NCBI RefSeq assembly: GCF_021216675.1
Contig: NZ_CP086120.1
Coordinates: forward strand, 248,001-312,000
Reading direction: 5' to 3'
DNA length: 64,000 bases
From: Streptomyces gobiensis
Lineage (GTDB): Bacteria > Actinomycetota > Actinomycetes > Streptomycetales > Streptomycetaceae
Below are positions 9,672-18,648 of the stretch, one piece after another. Numbering within the stretch: the first letter of the stretch is position 1; every line of letters starts with the position of its first letter. A program made the translations under genes and the position numbers. The notes beneath the pieces were generated by a model. That model made no database searches, was not told where the DNA came from, and saw nothing but the letters and a program-made list of their open reading frames with translations.

Positions 9672-9686
9672 AGCTGCCTCTCCCCC

Positions 9687-10640
9687 TCAGCCCTTGGCCA
9701 CGGCGCGCAGCCGGTCCACGACATCCGCCCGCAGCTCGGCGGGCTCCAGCACCATCACCTCAGGGCCGAGCTCGGCCAGCCAGGCGTCCAGCCCATGCCC
9801 GTACGGGATCTCCAGCTCGTCCCAGCCGTCGCCGATATCGCGCATCTCGGTGGCCCGGGCGCGCAGCGGATAGCCGGAGTTCTGCCGCAGCCGGATCCGG
9901 GCGCTGGCGGTCGCGGTCTCACCGGCCCAGCGCTCCACGGTCTCCCGCACCCGTACCTGATCCGGCACCGGGGCGGTGAAGGCGGCCGCGCGGGAGCGCA
10001 CCGGACCGGTGATCCGGGAGAGCCGGAAAACCCGCTCGGCCCGCCGGTCCCGGTCCCAGCCCGCCAGATACCAGTGCCCGCGCCAGCACTCCAGGGCCCA
10101 CGGCTCCACCTGCCGGTTCTCCGGCCGTACGGCGTTCGACTTGCGGTAGGCGAAGACGACCGGGCGCCGGTCACGGCAGGCCAGCATCAGCGGCTCAAAG
10201 GCCGCCTCCCGGGTCGGAATCCGTGGCTCCAGGGCACCGTACGGCTCATACGGGGCCTCCCCCAGCGGCATCCCGGCGGCCCGCAGCTTCTGCAGGGCGC
10301 CGCTGGCCGCCCCCGCGAGCCGGGCCTGCTGCCACACCTTGGCGGCCAGCCCCAGGGCCGCGGCCTCCGCGGCGTCCAGGGTGATGGGTGGCAGCCGGTT
10401 CAGATCACGGCGCGCGTGATAGGCGGGCTCCCCCTCAAGGTTCTCCACCGTGTCGATGACCAGCCCGAGCTCCCGCAGGTCATCCTTGTCACGCTCGAAC
10501 ATCCGGTTGAAGGAGTCATCGTTTCCGGCCTCGATATAAGCCTCGATCGAGGAACGCAGCTCCCGCTTGCTCAGTGGGCGCCGGGTCCCCAGCAGGCACA
10601 GCGCCAGATTCATCAGCCGCTCAGCCTTGGCAATCGCCAT
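9687..10640 (-). CDS. pafB: WYL-domain transcriptional activator PafB
   Basis: 317 residues. The N-terminal helix-turn-helix is MNLALCLLGTRRPLSKRELR, followed by FERDKDDLRELGLVI. A WYL domain follows (RRPVVFAYRKSNAVRPENRQVEPW, then RGHWYLAGWDRDR and RVFRLSRI). It partners PafC in sensing DNA damage and recruiting RNA polymerase. The start is ATG 10640 (MAIAKAERL) with GAGGG five bases upstream; an extended in-frame start at 10694 lacks a ribosome site. It is probably translated with pafC. Confidence 0.9.
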   Translation of the reverse strand: MAIAKAERLMNLALCLLGTRRPLSKRELRSSIEAYIEAGNDDSFNRMFERDKDDLRELGLVIDTVENLEGEPAYHARRDLNRLPPITLDAAEAAALGLAAKVWQQARLAGAASGALQKLRAAGMPLGEAPYEPYGALEPRIPTREAAFEPLMLACRDRRPVVFAYRKSNAVRPENRQVEPWALECWRGHWYLAGWDRDRRAERVFRLSRITGPVRSRAAAFTAPVPDQVRVRETVERWAGETATASARIRLRQNSGYPLRARATEMRDIGDGWDELEIPYGHGLDAWLAELGPEVMVLEPAELRADVVDRLRAVAKG

Positions 10641-10700
10641 CGACGCCCTCTTTTCCACTCTCGTCTCAACCGACGACCGTACCGCTCCGGACACCGCTGG

Positions 10701-10745
10701 CCAAACAAACGCCGAGGCCCCGCACCATCCGGTACGGGGCCTCGG
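10701..10745 (-). terminator. Rho-independent terminator of the small FKBP gene
   Basis: An 11-bp perfect stem, CCGAGGCCCCG (10712-10722) and CGGGGCCTCGG (10735-10745), with a 12-nt loop. On the minus strand it is followed by GTTTGTTTGG. It lies after the FKBP stop and before pafB, so pafB probably has its own promoter. Confidence 0.85.
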
Positions 10746-10779
10746 ATTCAGCCAGCGCCTTGCGGCACGGATCCCCGGC

Positions 10780-11154
10780 TCAGACGGCGACCAGGTCGCA
10801 GACGAAGATCAGCGTCTCATTCGGCTTGATACGGCCACCGCCCGCACCGTGCTCGCCGTAGGCGAGGTGCGCCGGGATGGTCAGCCGACGACGGCCGCCG
10901 ACCCTCATGCCCTGCACACCCTTGTCCCATCCAGCGATGACCTGACCGGCGCCCAGCTGGAACTGCAGGGGCTTGCCACGGTTCCAGGAGGCGTCAAACT
11001 CCTCGCCCGTGCTGAAGGAGACACCCACATAGTGCACGGAGACCATGTCCCCAGCCTTGGCGACCGGCCCGTCGCCCTCCCAGATGTCCTTGATCTCCAG
11101 GTCAGCCGGCGGCTCACCCTCAGGGAAGTCGACCTCGGGCTTGTCGATGCTCAC
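10780..11154 (-). CDS. FKBP-type peptidyl-prolyl cis-trans isomerase (cytoplasmic)
   Basis: 124 residues forming a single FKBP domain. Typical elements are VSVHYVGVSF, FDASWNRGKPLQFQLG, VIAGWDKGVQGMRVG, RRLTIPAHLAYGE and the final LIFVCDLVAV. It should catalyse cis-trans isomerisation of prolyl bonds. The start is GTG 11154 with TAGGAG eight bases upstream; longer in-frame starts (to 11214) add a poorly conserved Arg-rich stretch. It is downstream of a second, lipoprotein FKBP gene. Confidence 0.92.
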   Translation of the reverse strand: MSIDKPEVDFPEGEPPADLEIKDIWEGDGPVAKAGDMVSVHYVGVSFSTGEEFDASWNRGKPLQFQLGAGQVIAGWDKGVQGMRVGGRRRLTIPAHLAYGEHGAGGGRIKPNETLIFVCDLVAV

Positions 11155-11234
11155 GAAATTGCTCCTACGAACGAAACTTTTGGGCAACCGCGCCATTCTC
11201 GCAGACGCGATCATTCAGCGGCTGGACGTCGGCC

Positions 11235-12173
11235 TCACTGAATGTCAAGGATGTCCACGGCGAAGACCAGTCCTCCGCCGAGCTGTTTGCGGTCCTCCTT
11301 GGGGAACTCCTTCTCCGGCACCACCAGCAACACCCGGCTGCCGACCTGCTGCCCCTTCAGGCCCTCCGCCCAGCCAGGCACCTGCTCCACCGGCATCGGC
11401 CTCGGGCCGGCGGGGCCCTGCTGCGTGGCCTGCCGGGTGTCGCCCACCAGCTTTCCGTCCTTCCAGGTGACGGCGGTGAAGTGGGCCTCAATCGTGTCCT
11501 TGGCGCCGACCTTCTTGCCAGTGCCCTGGATCACGGTCTCGCTCACCACCTCGCCGGGCACCTCCGTGTCCTTCGGCACAGTGATCTTCGGCGCCTTACC
11601 GTCCGTATTGGTGCCGACCTTGGGCAACGCGGCGTCCTCCTGCGGGACCTTCTCGCCCTCCGGGATGCCGGACTTGGCTTCCTCGATCTCGATGACGAAG
11701 ACCAGCGTGTCACCAGGCTTGATGGCGCTGCCCTGCGGAGGGTTGTCCCCATAGGCCTTCTCCGGCGGAATCACCAGCTCAACCCGGCTGCCGACGGTCT
11801 TGCCGAGCAGGCCCTCGTCCCAGCCCTTGATGACCCCGTCAGTGTTGATCTGGAAATCAAAGGGCTGCTTCTTGTCGAAGCTGTTGTCGAACTCCTCGCC
11901 CTTCCAGGTCTGGCCCAGATAGTTGACCCGCAGCAAGTCGAACTTCGCGACCTTCGCGCCATCGCCCTTATTGAGCACCTTGGACTTGAGTTCCTTGGGC
12001 GGATCACCCTTGCCGTCCGCGACCTCGGGCTTCTTCCCGGAGTCCCCGGACACGGCGGGAACCCCGCCGGGCGTCGTCTCATCGTCCCCGCTGCCGCACG
12101 CCGCGGCAGAGGCAAGCAGCAGGGGCACGACGAGCGCCGCTGCCGCGCGGCGCACTGTCTTCGTAGAGGTCAT
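11235..12173 (-). CDS. Lipoprotein with two FKBP-type isomerase domains
   Basis: 312 residues. The signal peptide ends LLLASAAAC, so Cys26 is a likely lipid anchor, although Ala at -3 is not the usual Leu. A linker rich in Gly, Asp and Lys follows. FKBP domain 1 spans about 75-170 (LRVNYLGQTWKGEEFDNSF, IKGWDEGLLGKTVG). Domain 2 spans about 215-312 (IEAHFTAVTWKDGKL, VPGWAEGLKGQQVG). Domain 2 is the more diverged. It probably assists folding of exported proteins outside the membrane. Confidence 0.9.
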   Translation of the reverse strand: MTSTKTVRRAAAALVVPLLLASAAACGSGDDETTPGGVPAVSGDSGKKPEVADGKGDPPKELKSKVLNKGDGAKVAKFDLLRVNYLGQTWKGEEFDNSFDKKQPFDFQINTDGVIKGWDEGLLGKTVGSRVELVIPPEKAYGDNPPQGSAIKPGDTLVFVIEIEEAKSGIPEGEKVPQEDAALPKVGTNTDGKAPKITVPKDTEVPGEVVSETVIQGTGKKVGAKDTIEAHFTAVTWKDGKLVGDTRQATQQGPAGPRPMPVEQVPGWAEGLKGQQVGSRVLLVVPEKEFPKEDRKQLGGGLVFAVDILDIQ

Positions 12174-12277
12174 CGATCCAACTCACGGGGTAGGGATGTC
12201 CGGGTATTCCTGCCACCCTACGGCCACGCCCCAGCACCCCCGCCACTCCCGACACGGATACTCGCTTCCACGCTCGG

Positions 12278-13639
12278 TCACATCCCCGCGATCAGCTTCT
12301 CCACCCGCTCATCCACCGACCGGAACGGGTCCTTGCACAGCACCGTGCGCTGCGCCTGGTCATTGAGCTTCAGATGCACCCAGTCGACAGTGAAGTCACG
12401 CCGCTGCTCCTGGGCCCGGCGGATGAAGTCACCCCGCAGCCGTGCCCGGGTGGTCTGCGGAGGCACGGACTTACCCTCGAAGATCTTGAGGTCATTGCAG
12501 ATCCGCTCGGCCTGGCCATTGCGCTCCAGCAGGTAGTACAGACCCCGCCGACGGTGGATGTCGTGATACGCGAGATCTATCTGAGCGACCCGCGGATGCG
12601 ACATGGTGATGTTGTGCTTCGCCCGGTACCGCTCCAGGAGCTGGTACTTCATGACCCAGTCGATCTCAGTGTTGATCTTGTCCAGCTCCTGGGTACGGAC
12701 CGCCTCCAGAGCACGCCCCCACAGCTCCAGGACACGATCCACCATGCCCGTACGGATACCACGGCGCTCGCAGAAGTCCACAGCCTTCTCGTAGTACTCC
12801 TGCTGGACCTCCAGCGCGGAAGCCTCCCGGCCGCTGGCCAGCCGCACCTTCCGCTGGCCGGTGATGTCGTGACTGACCTCACGGATGGCCCGGATCGGGT
12901 TCTCCAGGGTGAGATCCCGCATCACCGTGCCCGCCTCGATCATGCGCAGCACCAGATCCGTGGCGCCGACCTTCAGCAGCATCGTCGTCTCGGACATATT
13001 GGAGTCACCGACGATGACATGCAGCCGCCGGTAACGCTCGGCGTCAGCGTGCGGCTCATCCCGGGTATTGATGATGGGCCGGGAACGGGTCGTCGCCGAG
13101 CTGACGCCCTCCCAGATGTGCTCAGCGCGCTGACTGACGCAGTAGACCGCACCGCGTGGAGTCTGCAGCACCTTGCCCGCACCACAGATGAGCTGACGGG
13201 TGACCAGGAACGGAATGAGCACATCCGCGAGCCGGGAGAACTCCCCATGCCGCGCCACCAGATAGTTCTCATGGCAGCCATAGGAGTTACCCGCCGAGTC
13301 GGTGTTGTTCTTGAACAGATAGACGTCGCCCGCGATGCCCTCCTCATGCAGGCGGCGCTCAGCGTCGACCAGAAGGCCCTCAAGGATGCGCTCGCCCGAC
13401 TTGTCGTGGGTGACCAGCTCGGTCACGTTGTCACACTCCGGAGTGGCGTACTCCGGGTGCGAGCCCACATCGAGGTACAGACGGGCGCCATTGCGCAGAA
13501 AGACATTGCTGCTGCGGCCCCATGACACGACACGGCGGAAGAGGTACCGCGCCACCTCGTCAGGGGACAGCCGACGCTGCCCCCGGAACGTACATGTGAC
13601 GCCGTACTCGTTCTCAAGCCCGAAGATTCGGCGGTCCAT
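12278..13639 (-). CDS. pafA: Pup--protein ligase PafA
   Basis: 453 residues. PafA uses ATP to join the C-terminal Glu of Pup to lysines of target proteins. The glutamine synthetase-like N-terminus [16 protein letters not shown] carries catalytic Glu residues. Further family segments are [36 protein letters not shown] and [20 protein letters not shown]. It is related to Dop in this same window. It is read away from an MFS gene whose stop is nine bases before the pafA start, so either read-through or a promoter inside the MFS gene is possible. Confidence 0.97.
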   Translation of the reverse strand: MDRRIFGLENEYGVTCTFRGQRRLSPDEVARYLFRRVVSWGRSSNVFLRNGARLYLDVGSHPEYATPECDNVTELVTHDKSGERILEGLLVDAERRLHEEGIAGDVYLFKNNTDSAGNSYGCHENYLVARHGEFSRLADVLIPFLVTRQLICGAGKVLQTPRGAVYCVSQRAEHIWEGVSSATTRSRPIINTRDEPHADAERYRRLHVIVGDSNMSETTMLLKVGATDLVLRMIEAGTVMRDLTLENPIRAIREVSHDITGQRKVRLASGREASALEVQQEYYEKAVDFCERRGIRTGMVDRVLELWGRALEAVRTQELDKINTEIDWVMKYQLLERYRAKHNITMSHPRVAQIDLAYHDIHRRRGLYYLLERNGQAERICNDLKIFEGKSVPPQTTRARLRGDFIRRAQEQRRDFTVDWVHLKLNDQAQRTVLCKDPFRSVDERVEKLIAGM

Positions 13640-13648
13640 GAGTGAACA

Positions 13649-14908
13649 TTACGCCTGATGCTCTGTTCTGAAACCGGGTTCGAGGGCCACGTTTCGATCA
13701 TTTTCCACCCGCACGACCGGCCCGGACACCCGCTCAGGCGCCGCGAGGACCCGGCGGGTCGCCAGCAGGACCAGCAACGCGGCGACCCCGGCCGCCCCCG
13801 GCACCACAAAGCCGACCGCCGCCCCGCCCAGTTCGATCGCAGGCCCCACCACGGCCGTACCCAGAGCCGCGCCGACGCCGAAGGTCGTCACCAGCCAGGA
13901 GAACGCCTCCGTGACGGTGCCCTGCGGAGCATGCCGGTCCACCACCACAAAAGCACAGCTCAGCGCGGGCGCGAGGAACAATCCGGCAACACAGGCCAGT
14001 ACGGTCATGGCGACCGCGCCAGGCACCAGCGCCAGCGGAAGATAGCCGACCGCCAGCAGACCGATCAGCCACCGCAACCGCGGCTCCGGCGCCCCCGCCC
14101 ACTGCCGCGCCCCATAGACCAGGCCACCCACCAGCGCACCAAAGCCGATACCGGACATCAGCAGGGCGTACACGATGTCACCACCGTTGTCATCGGCGTA
14201 GGCGACCGCGGCGACCGTGATCGAGCCCAGGGCGATACCAACAAAGAGAAACGATCCCAGGAGCGCGAGCAGCCCGCCGGAGCGCAAGGCCCCCAGCCAG
14301 TGCGCGGCACGCGGCGCCGACCGCCAGGCGCGCGACGGCGGCGAAACCACCACGGACAGCGCACCCAGCACCCCGACGGCGTTGATCACCAGCAGCGCCC
14401 CCGCCTCCGACCACACCGCCACGGCCAGTGTGACCAGCAGCGGCCCCACCGTGAACATCACTTCCTGGGCCACCGAGTCCAGCGCGTAAGCGGTATGGAC
14501 CCGGTCCTCACGCTTCAGCACACTCGGCCACAGCGCCCGCAGCCCGCCCTCCAGCGGCGGGGTGAAGAGCCCGGCTATCAGTACGGCGGCACAGGCGGCC
14601 GGCAGCGGGGATATCCCCACCACCGCGAACGCCACCATGCCCAGGGCGGAGACCAGCGCGGCGGGCAGCATCACGCGCGGCTGACCGCAGAGGTCCACCG
14701 CACGGCCGAGCAGCGGCTGCCCCACGGCGGTAGCCAGGCCGTAGACCGTCGCCAGCACCCCCGCCAGGGTGTAGCTGCCGCCCTCCGCCCGGGTGAACAG
14801 CACAATGGCGATATGCGCCGTGGCGTTGGGCAGCCGCCCGATGAGGGTGCCCGTCAGCAGCCGCATGGCGTGCTTGGCGCGCAGCAGCTCGGCATAGCCC
14901 GTCGCCAT
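13649..14908 (-). CDS. MFS transporter upstream of pafA
   Basis: 419 residues with about 12 hydrophobic helices, e.g. MRLLTGTLIGRLPNATAHIAIVL at the start and the loop GRAVDLCGQPRVMLP of the MFS type. It is probably a drug or metabolite efflux pump. The start is ATG 14908 with AGGAGG nine bases upstream. It is divergent from a LacI-type regulator, with TACGTA boxes between them, so that regulator probably controls it. It interrupts the otherwise proteasome-related run of genes. Confidence 0.85.
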   Translation of the reverse strand: MATGYAELLRAKHAMRLLTGTLIGRLPNATAHIAIVLFTRAEGGSYTLAGVLATVYGLATAVGQPLLGRAVDLCGQPRVMLPAALVSALGMVAFAVVGISPLPAACAAVLIAGLFTPPLEGGLRALWPSVLKREDRVHTAYALDSVAQEVMFTVGPLLVTLAVAVWSEAGALLVINAVGVLGALSVVVSPPSRAWRSAPRAAHWLGALRSGGLLALLGSFLFVGIALGSITVAAVAYADDNGGDIVYALLMSGIGFGALVGGLVYGARQWAGAPEPRLRWLIGLLAVGYLPLALVPGAVAMTVLACVAGLFLAPALSCAFVVVDRHAPQGTVTEAFSWLVTTFGVGAALGTAVVGPAIELGGAAVGFVVPGAAGVAALLVLLATRRVLAAPERVSGPVVRVENDRNVALEPGFRTEHQA

Positions 14909-14925
14909 CCGGCGACACCTCCTGA

Positions 14926-14988
14926 TGTTACGTACAAGCCGGTGTTACGTATAAGCGGTGTTACGTATAACTTCCGGCCTCATACGTA
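14926..14988. promoter_or_regulatory. Repeated TACGTA boxes in the MFS-lacI divergent promoter
   Basis: TGTTACGTACAA (14926-14937) and TGTTACGTATAA (14943-14954 and 14959-14970) are spaced 17 and 16 bases apart. A fourth TACGTA is at 14983-14988. The core is a palindrome with a central CG, as LacI-family operators usually have. The array starts 17 bases upstream of the MFS start codon and is the likely autoregulatory operator region. Confidence 0.65.
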
Positions 14989-15034
14989 CCATGTCCACGT
15001 CCCTGGGTCCATCCAGCAGCTGGAGCCAATCGCC

Positions 15035-16072
15035 GTGACCACCGCTCACCCCCGGCCCACCAGCCGCGATGTCGCCCGCGCCGCAGGGGTCTCCCAGGCC
15101 ACGGTCTCCCTGGTGCTACGGGACAAATGGCACGGCCGCGTCTCCGCCCGCACCGTCGAAGCCGTACGGACAGCCGCCCGGGAGCTCGGCTACCGCCCCA
15201 ACCTCGCCGCCCGCAGCCTCCGCATGGGACGCACCCGCACCGCGCTGCTCGTCGTACCAGCCCTCACCAACGACTTCTTCGCCCGGGTCCACACCGGCGC
15301 CGCGCGCATCGCCGCCGAACACGACTTCGGCGTCGTCCTCTACCCCTCCCCCGAAGGCATCGGCCCCACCCGCGACCCCTTCGACTCCGCCCGCGCCACC
15401 CTCGACGGCGTCATCGCGTCCTCCATGGCCGCCGACGCCCTCACCGCCCTGCGCGAGGGCGGACTGCCCCTGGTCATGCTGGACAGCGAGCCAGCGCGGA
15501 CACCAGCCGCCGCCACCGTGAACCTCGATATCGCGGACGGCATCCGACAGGCCACCGCACACCTGCTGGGGCTGGGCCACCGACGCCTCGCACACCTCGC
15601 CGCCGATGTGCGGAGCTGGACCTTCGAACTGCGCGCCCGCACCCTCGCCGACACCCTCCGCGGAGCGCCGCAGGCCCACCTCGTACGGACCGAGGCCGCC
15701 GAGCTGAGCGTCGCGGGCGGGCTGCGGGCGGCCGAGCGCGCCCTGACCGCCGATCCCCGGCCCACCGCGCTCCTCTGCGACGACGACCTGCTCGCCGCGG
15801 GCGCCTGCAAGGCGGCACGACGCCTGGGACTGCGCGTACCGGAGGACGTCTCGGTGACCGGCTTCGACGATCTGGCCCTCGCCACCGCCGTCGAACCAGA
15901 GCTGACCACCGTCCGGCTGCCCGCCGAAGAGGTGGGCGCGGCGGGCATGCGCGCCCTCCTGGCCGTCCTGGACGGCCACACCCCCGACACCACCACCCTG
16001 CCGGTCGAGCTGGTAGCCCGCGGCTCCTCCGGCCCGCCGCCCGGCAACGCCGAACGCCCCGGCGGGAATTGA
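15035..16072 (+). CDS. LacI-family transcriptional regulator
   Basis: 345 residues. The N-terminal helix-turn-helix TSRDVARAAGVSQATVSLVL and hinge YRPNLAARSLRMGRT are classic LacI. A periplasmic-binding-protein-like effector domain follows (TALLVVPALTNDFFARVHTG, LGLGHRRLAHLA, VTGFDDLALAT). The start is GTG 15035 with GGAG nine bases upstream; the frame is open far upstream but only as antisense to the MFS gene. It probably represses the divergent MFS gene in response to a small molecule that cannot be named. Confidence 0.9.
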   Translation: MTTAHPRPTSRDVARAAGVSQATVSLVLRDKWHGRVSARTVEAVRTAARELGYRPNLAARSLRMGRTRTALLVVPALTNDFFARVHTGAARIAAEHDFGVVLYPSPEGIGPTRDPFDSARATLDGVIASSMAADALTALREGGLPLVMLDSEPARTPAAATVNLDIADGIRQATAHLLGLGHRRLAHLAADVRSWTFELRARTLADTLRGAPQAHLVRTEAAELSVAGGLRAAERALTADPRPTALLCDDDLLAAGACKAARRLGLRVPEDVSVTGFDDLALATAVEPELTTVRLPAEEVGAAGMRALLAVLDGHTPDTTTLPVELVARGSSGPPPGNAERPGGN

Positions 16073-16088
16073 GCCGCCGGGGCGTTCG
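16051..16088. terminator. Strong hairpin between lacI-type gene and prcA
   Basis: A 15-bp perfect stem, CGAACGCCCCGGCGG (16051-16065) and CCGCCGGGGCGTTCG (16074-16088). The 8-nt loop contains the regulator stop codon (16070-16072). It lies between two convergent genes. No T-run is present. Confidence 0.75.
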
Positions 16089-16089
16089 G

Positions 16090-16116
16090 AACGTGCGGAA
16101 TATGCGGAATGTGCGG
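16090..16116. repeat. Three 9-bp tandem repeats between convergent genes
   Basis: AACGTGCGG, AATATGCGG and AATGTGCGG lie in series just after the terminator hairpin and before the prcA stop codon. It is a short imperfect array with no known role. Confidence 0.6.
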
Positions 16117-16128
16117 AACCTGGCGAGG

Positions 16129-16890
16129 TTACTCCTCCTCGGTGGATTCCTCTTCAGTCGCTGCCGCTGCCGACGACGACGAGGACTCCGCCTCGCCCTC
16201 CAGCAGCCGGGACAGCTGACGGCCCAGCACCCGCTTGAACTTGCGCTGCTGCGGACGGTTACGGTCCAGAATCGCGACCTCCAGCTGATCAGCGGTAAGA
16301 CTGCGCTCACCACCGTTGTTGTCCCGCGAGAGGGAGTCAACAGCGAGCTTCAACGCCTCAGCGAGCGTCATCCCGTCCCGGTGCCGCTGATCCAGATAGC
16401 TGCTGATCTGGTCGCTGCTGCCACCCACCGCGACCGAGCCATGCTCATCGACAATCGAGCCATCGTGCGGCAGCCGATAGATCTGATCATCCTCGGGGCC
16501 GTCCCCGACCTCGGCGACGATCAGCTCAACCTCATAGGGCTTCTCAGCGGCGCTGGAGAAGATGGTGCCCAGCGTCTGTGCGTAGACATTGGCGAGACCA
16601 CGCGCGGTGACATCATTGCGGTCGTAGGTATACCCGCGCAGATCGGCGTAGCGCACACCGCCGATACGCAGATTCTCAAACTCGTTGTACTTCCCGACCG
16701 CCGCGAAGGCGATCCGGTCATAGATCTCACTGACCTTGTGCAGCGCCCGGGAGGGGTTCTCCGCGACGAAGACAATGCCGTCGGCATACTGCAGCACCAC
16801 CACACTGCGCCCGCGCGCGATGCCCTTGCGGGCATACTCCGCACGGTCCGCCATGGCCTGCTGGGGTGAGACATAGAACGGCGTGGACAC
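16129..16890 (-). CDS. prcA: Proteasome subunit alpha
   Basis: 253 residues. It forms the outer rings of the 20S core and docks the Arc ATPase. Seen: the alpha-type N-terminus [20 protein letters not shown] (gate region), [17 protein letters not shown], and a C-terminal acidic/Ser-rich tail ending STEEE. The catalytic N-terminal Thr of beta subunits is absent, as expected. The start is GTG 16890, 24 bases after prcB stops. It is the last gene of the pup-endonuclease-prcB-prcA run. Confidence 0.97.
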   Translation of the reverse strand: MSTPFYVSPQQAMADRAEYARKGIARGRSVVVLQYADGIVFVAENPSRALHKVSEIYDRIAFAAVGKYNEFENLRIGGVRYADLRGYTYDRNDVTARGLANVYAQTLGTIFSSAAEKPYEVELIVAEVGDGPEDDQIYRLPHDGSIVDEHGSVAVGGSSDQISSYLDQRHRDGMTLAEALKLAVDSLSRDNNGGERSLTADQLEVAILDRNRPQQRKFKRVLGRQLSRLLEGEAESSSSSAAAATEEESTEEE

Positions 16891-16914
16891 CGGCTTTCCC
16901 GTCCCTTCCTGTGC

Positions 16915-17760
16915 TTAGAGAACCGGGGCCTGGGGCCCGTTGGGCAACTGCAGACGACCCTCATGCACCGCGCGCGCGATCTCGGAGACCTCAGCCTCGG
17001 TGAGCCGCCTGTAGCCGTCCTCCGTGATGACCGCGACGATCGGATAGATACGCCGGGCCATATCCGGTCCGCCGGTGGCGGAGTCGTCGTCAGCGGCGTC
17101 ATAGAGCGCCTGGACGACAACCGTCGCCGCCTGCTGCTCCGTCAGGTCCTCCCGGTACAGCTTCTTCAGCGAGCCACGGGCGAACACCGACCCGGAGCCG
17201 ACCGCCGCGAAGCCGAGCTCCTCGGAACGGCCGCCGGTGACATCGTACGAGAAGATACGGCCCTTCTCCCGGTCGACGTCATACCCCCCGAAGAGCGGCA
17301 CCACGGCTAGGCCCTGCAGGGCCATACCGAGGTTGCCACGGATCATCGTGGACAGCCGGTTCGCCTTGCCCTCCAGCGAGAGCAGGGCGCCCTCGACCTT
17401 CTCGAAGTGCTCAAGCTCCAGCTGGAAGAGCTTGACCATCTCCACGGCGATACCGGCCGTACCGGCGATACCGACGGCCGAGTGCTCATCGACCGGGAAG
17501 ACCTTCTCGATGTCGCGCTGCGCGATCATGTTCCCCATCGTCGCCCGCCGGTCCCCGGTGAGCACCACGCCACCGGGGAACGTCGCCGCGACGATGGTCG
17601 TACCGTGCGGTGCCTCGATGGCACCGTGCACGGGCGGCAGCGGCCGGTTACCCGGCAGCTGGTCGGGCGCGTGCTCGGACAGGAAGTCCATGAACGAGGA
17701 CGAGCCAGGCGTCAGGAAGGCAGCCGGTAGACGCCCGGTGCTACGAGTGTTGGCTTCCAC
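16915..17760 (-). CDS. prcB: Proteasome subunit beta (with propeptide)
   Basis: 281 residues. This is the catalytic subunit of the 20S core. A 53-residue propeptide should be cleaved at [13 protein letters not shown], freeing Thr54 as the nucleophile. Asp and Lys of the active site are in [13 protein letters not shown] and the IEKVFPVD segment. The start is GTG 17760. The first 49 bases overlap the 3' end of the upstream endonuclease gene in another frame, which suggests translational coupling. Confidence 0.97.
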   Translation of the reverse strand: MEANTRSTGRLPAAFLTPGSSSFMDFLSEHAPDQLPGNRPLPPVHGAIEAPHGTTIVAATFPGGVVLTGDRRATMGNMIAQRDIEKVFPVDEHSAVGIAGTAGIAVEMVKLFQLELEHFEKVEGALLSLEGKANRLSTMIRGNLGMALQGLAVVPLFGGYDVDREKGRIFSYDVTGGRSEELGFAAVGSGSVFARGSLKKLYREDLTEQQAATVVVQALYDAADDDSATGGPDMARRIYPIVAVITEDGYRRLTEAEVSEIARAVHEGRLQLPNGPQAPVL

Positions 17761-18305
17761 ACGTTTCCTTCCACGTATGCGGCCGCTCGCCTTATGGCGT
17801 CCGGCCGGTCCTTGAACTGCCCCAGCGCCGCGTTGCAGCTGAAGCAGAGTACGCCCCGGACCTTACCCGTCCTGTGATCGTGATCCACATGCTCTGCCGA
17901 AGCTGCTAGGCAGATTACGCAGACACCGACTTGCTCCTCGAGTAGCTGCTGCAACTCTTCCTGACTGAGCCCGTACTTGCGACGGAAGTAGTGGTCCCGG
18001 TTTCGATGCGCTCGGCAGGTGCGGCAGTAGCTCGCCCAGCCGTCTGATGACGTCCTGTTGCGCTCCCACTCGCTGTGCGGCTTCACCTCGCCGCACTGTG
18101 GGCAACGCTTGTGTCCACGGGGCACCGGAATTCTCTCGCGGACGGTGAGCCCTCTGGCCTCCTGGCGCTGCCGGTAATACTCCGCAGAGCATTCCCGGCA
18201 GTACGCCTGAAGGCCATCCCGCATGGACTTGTTCTCGGCGAACGCGTCTGGCCGTAATGTCCGCTTACACCGAGAGCACTTCTTCCCCTCGGAAAAATCG
18301 GACAT
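17712..18305 (-). CDS. Endonuclease VII-like HNH protein inside the proteasome operon
   Basis: 197 residues. The C-terminal part matches the recombination endonuclease VII (HNH/treble-clef) family: [24 protein letters not shown] and CFSCNAALG, giving paired CxxC zinc ligands and catalytic His/Asp. Two further CxxC pairs precede it (CSRC/CREC and CPQC/CRTC), probably extra zinc knuckles for DNA binding. It starts 3 bases after pup and overlaps prcB by 49 bases. Codon 17 is TTA (18255-18257), the rare bldA-dependent leucine codon. The codons look AT-richer than the neighbours. The substrate is unknown. Confidence 0.88.
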   Translation of the reverse strand: MSDFSEGKKCSRCKRTLRPDAFAENKSMRDGLQAYCRECSAEYYRQRQEARGLTVRERIPVPRGHKRCPQCGEVKPHSEWERNRTSSDGWASYCRTCRAHRNRDHYFRRKYGLSQEELQQLLEEQVGVCVICLAASAEHVDHDHRTGKVRGVLCFSCNAALGQFKDRPDAIRRAAAYVEGNVWKPTLVAPGVYRLPS

Positions 18306-18308
18306 TCC

Positions 18309-18527
18309 TCACTCTCCGCCCTTTTGAACAAATGATCGGACAAAATCCTCTGCGTTCTCTTCGAGGACATCGTCGATTTCGTCCAGAACCGCGTCCACGT
18401 CATCGGACAGCGCCTCCTGGCGTTCCTTGAGGTCTTCCGATGCCTGCGCGTCCTGCGCCTGCTCCTCGACCTCCTCGGTCGAGCGCGTCGACTTCTGCTG
18501 TCCGCCGCCGGTGTCCTTGGTCGCCAT
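18309..18527 (-). CDS. pup: Prokaryotic ubiquitin-like protein Pup
   Basis: 72 residues, disordered and acidic: N-terminus MATKDTGGGQQK, the Arc-binding coiled-coil region LDEIDDVLEENAEDFVRSFV, and the C-terminal QKGGE. The last codon is GAG (Glu), so this Pup is ready for ligation by PafA without deamidation by Dop; mycobacterial Pup ends in Gln. It is the first gene of the pup-endonuclease-prcB-prcA run. The leader upstream contains overlapping hairpins (18561-18596). Confidence 0.98.
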   Translation of the reverse strand: MATKDTGGGQQKSTRSTEEVEEQAQDAQASEDLKERQEALSDDVDAVLDEIDDVLEENAEDFVRSFVQKGGE

Positions 18528-18560
18528 CTACCTCACCCCGCTCGGATTGGACGTACAAGA

Positions 18561-18596
18561 TCAGACCCTACTAGCAGGGTCTGACATCGACCCTGC
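18561..18596 (-). promoter_or_regulatory. Two mutually exclusive hairpins in the pup leader
   Basis: TCAGACCCT (18561-18569) pairs with AGGGTCTGA (18576-18584). GCAGGGTC (18574-18581) pairs equally well with GACCCTGC (18589-18596). The shared segment cannot be in both. It lies between the dop stop and the pup start, about 35 bases before the pup ATG. It could be a dop terminator, an attenuator or a tandem operator. Confidence 0.55.
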
Positions 18597-18648
18597 ACTT
18601 GCTACAACGTCTGGGAGCCACCCCGATCATTCCCAGATCCGGCGGGAA

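Noticed and set aside
13658..15034. Open frame extending the LacI-type gene by 459 codons
   Set aside because: It runs antisense through the MFS gene; the helix-turn-helix begins right after GTG 15035, which has its own ribosome site.
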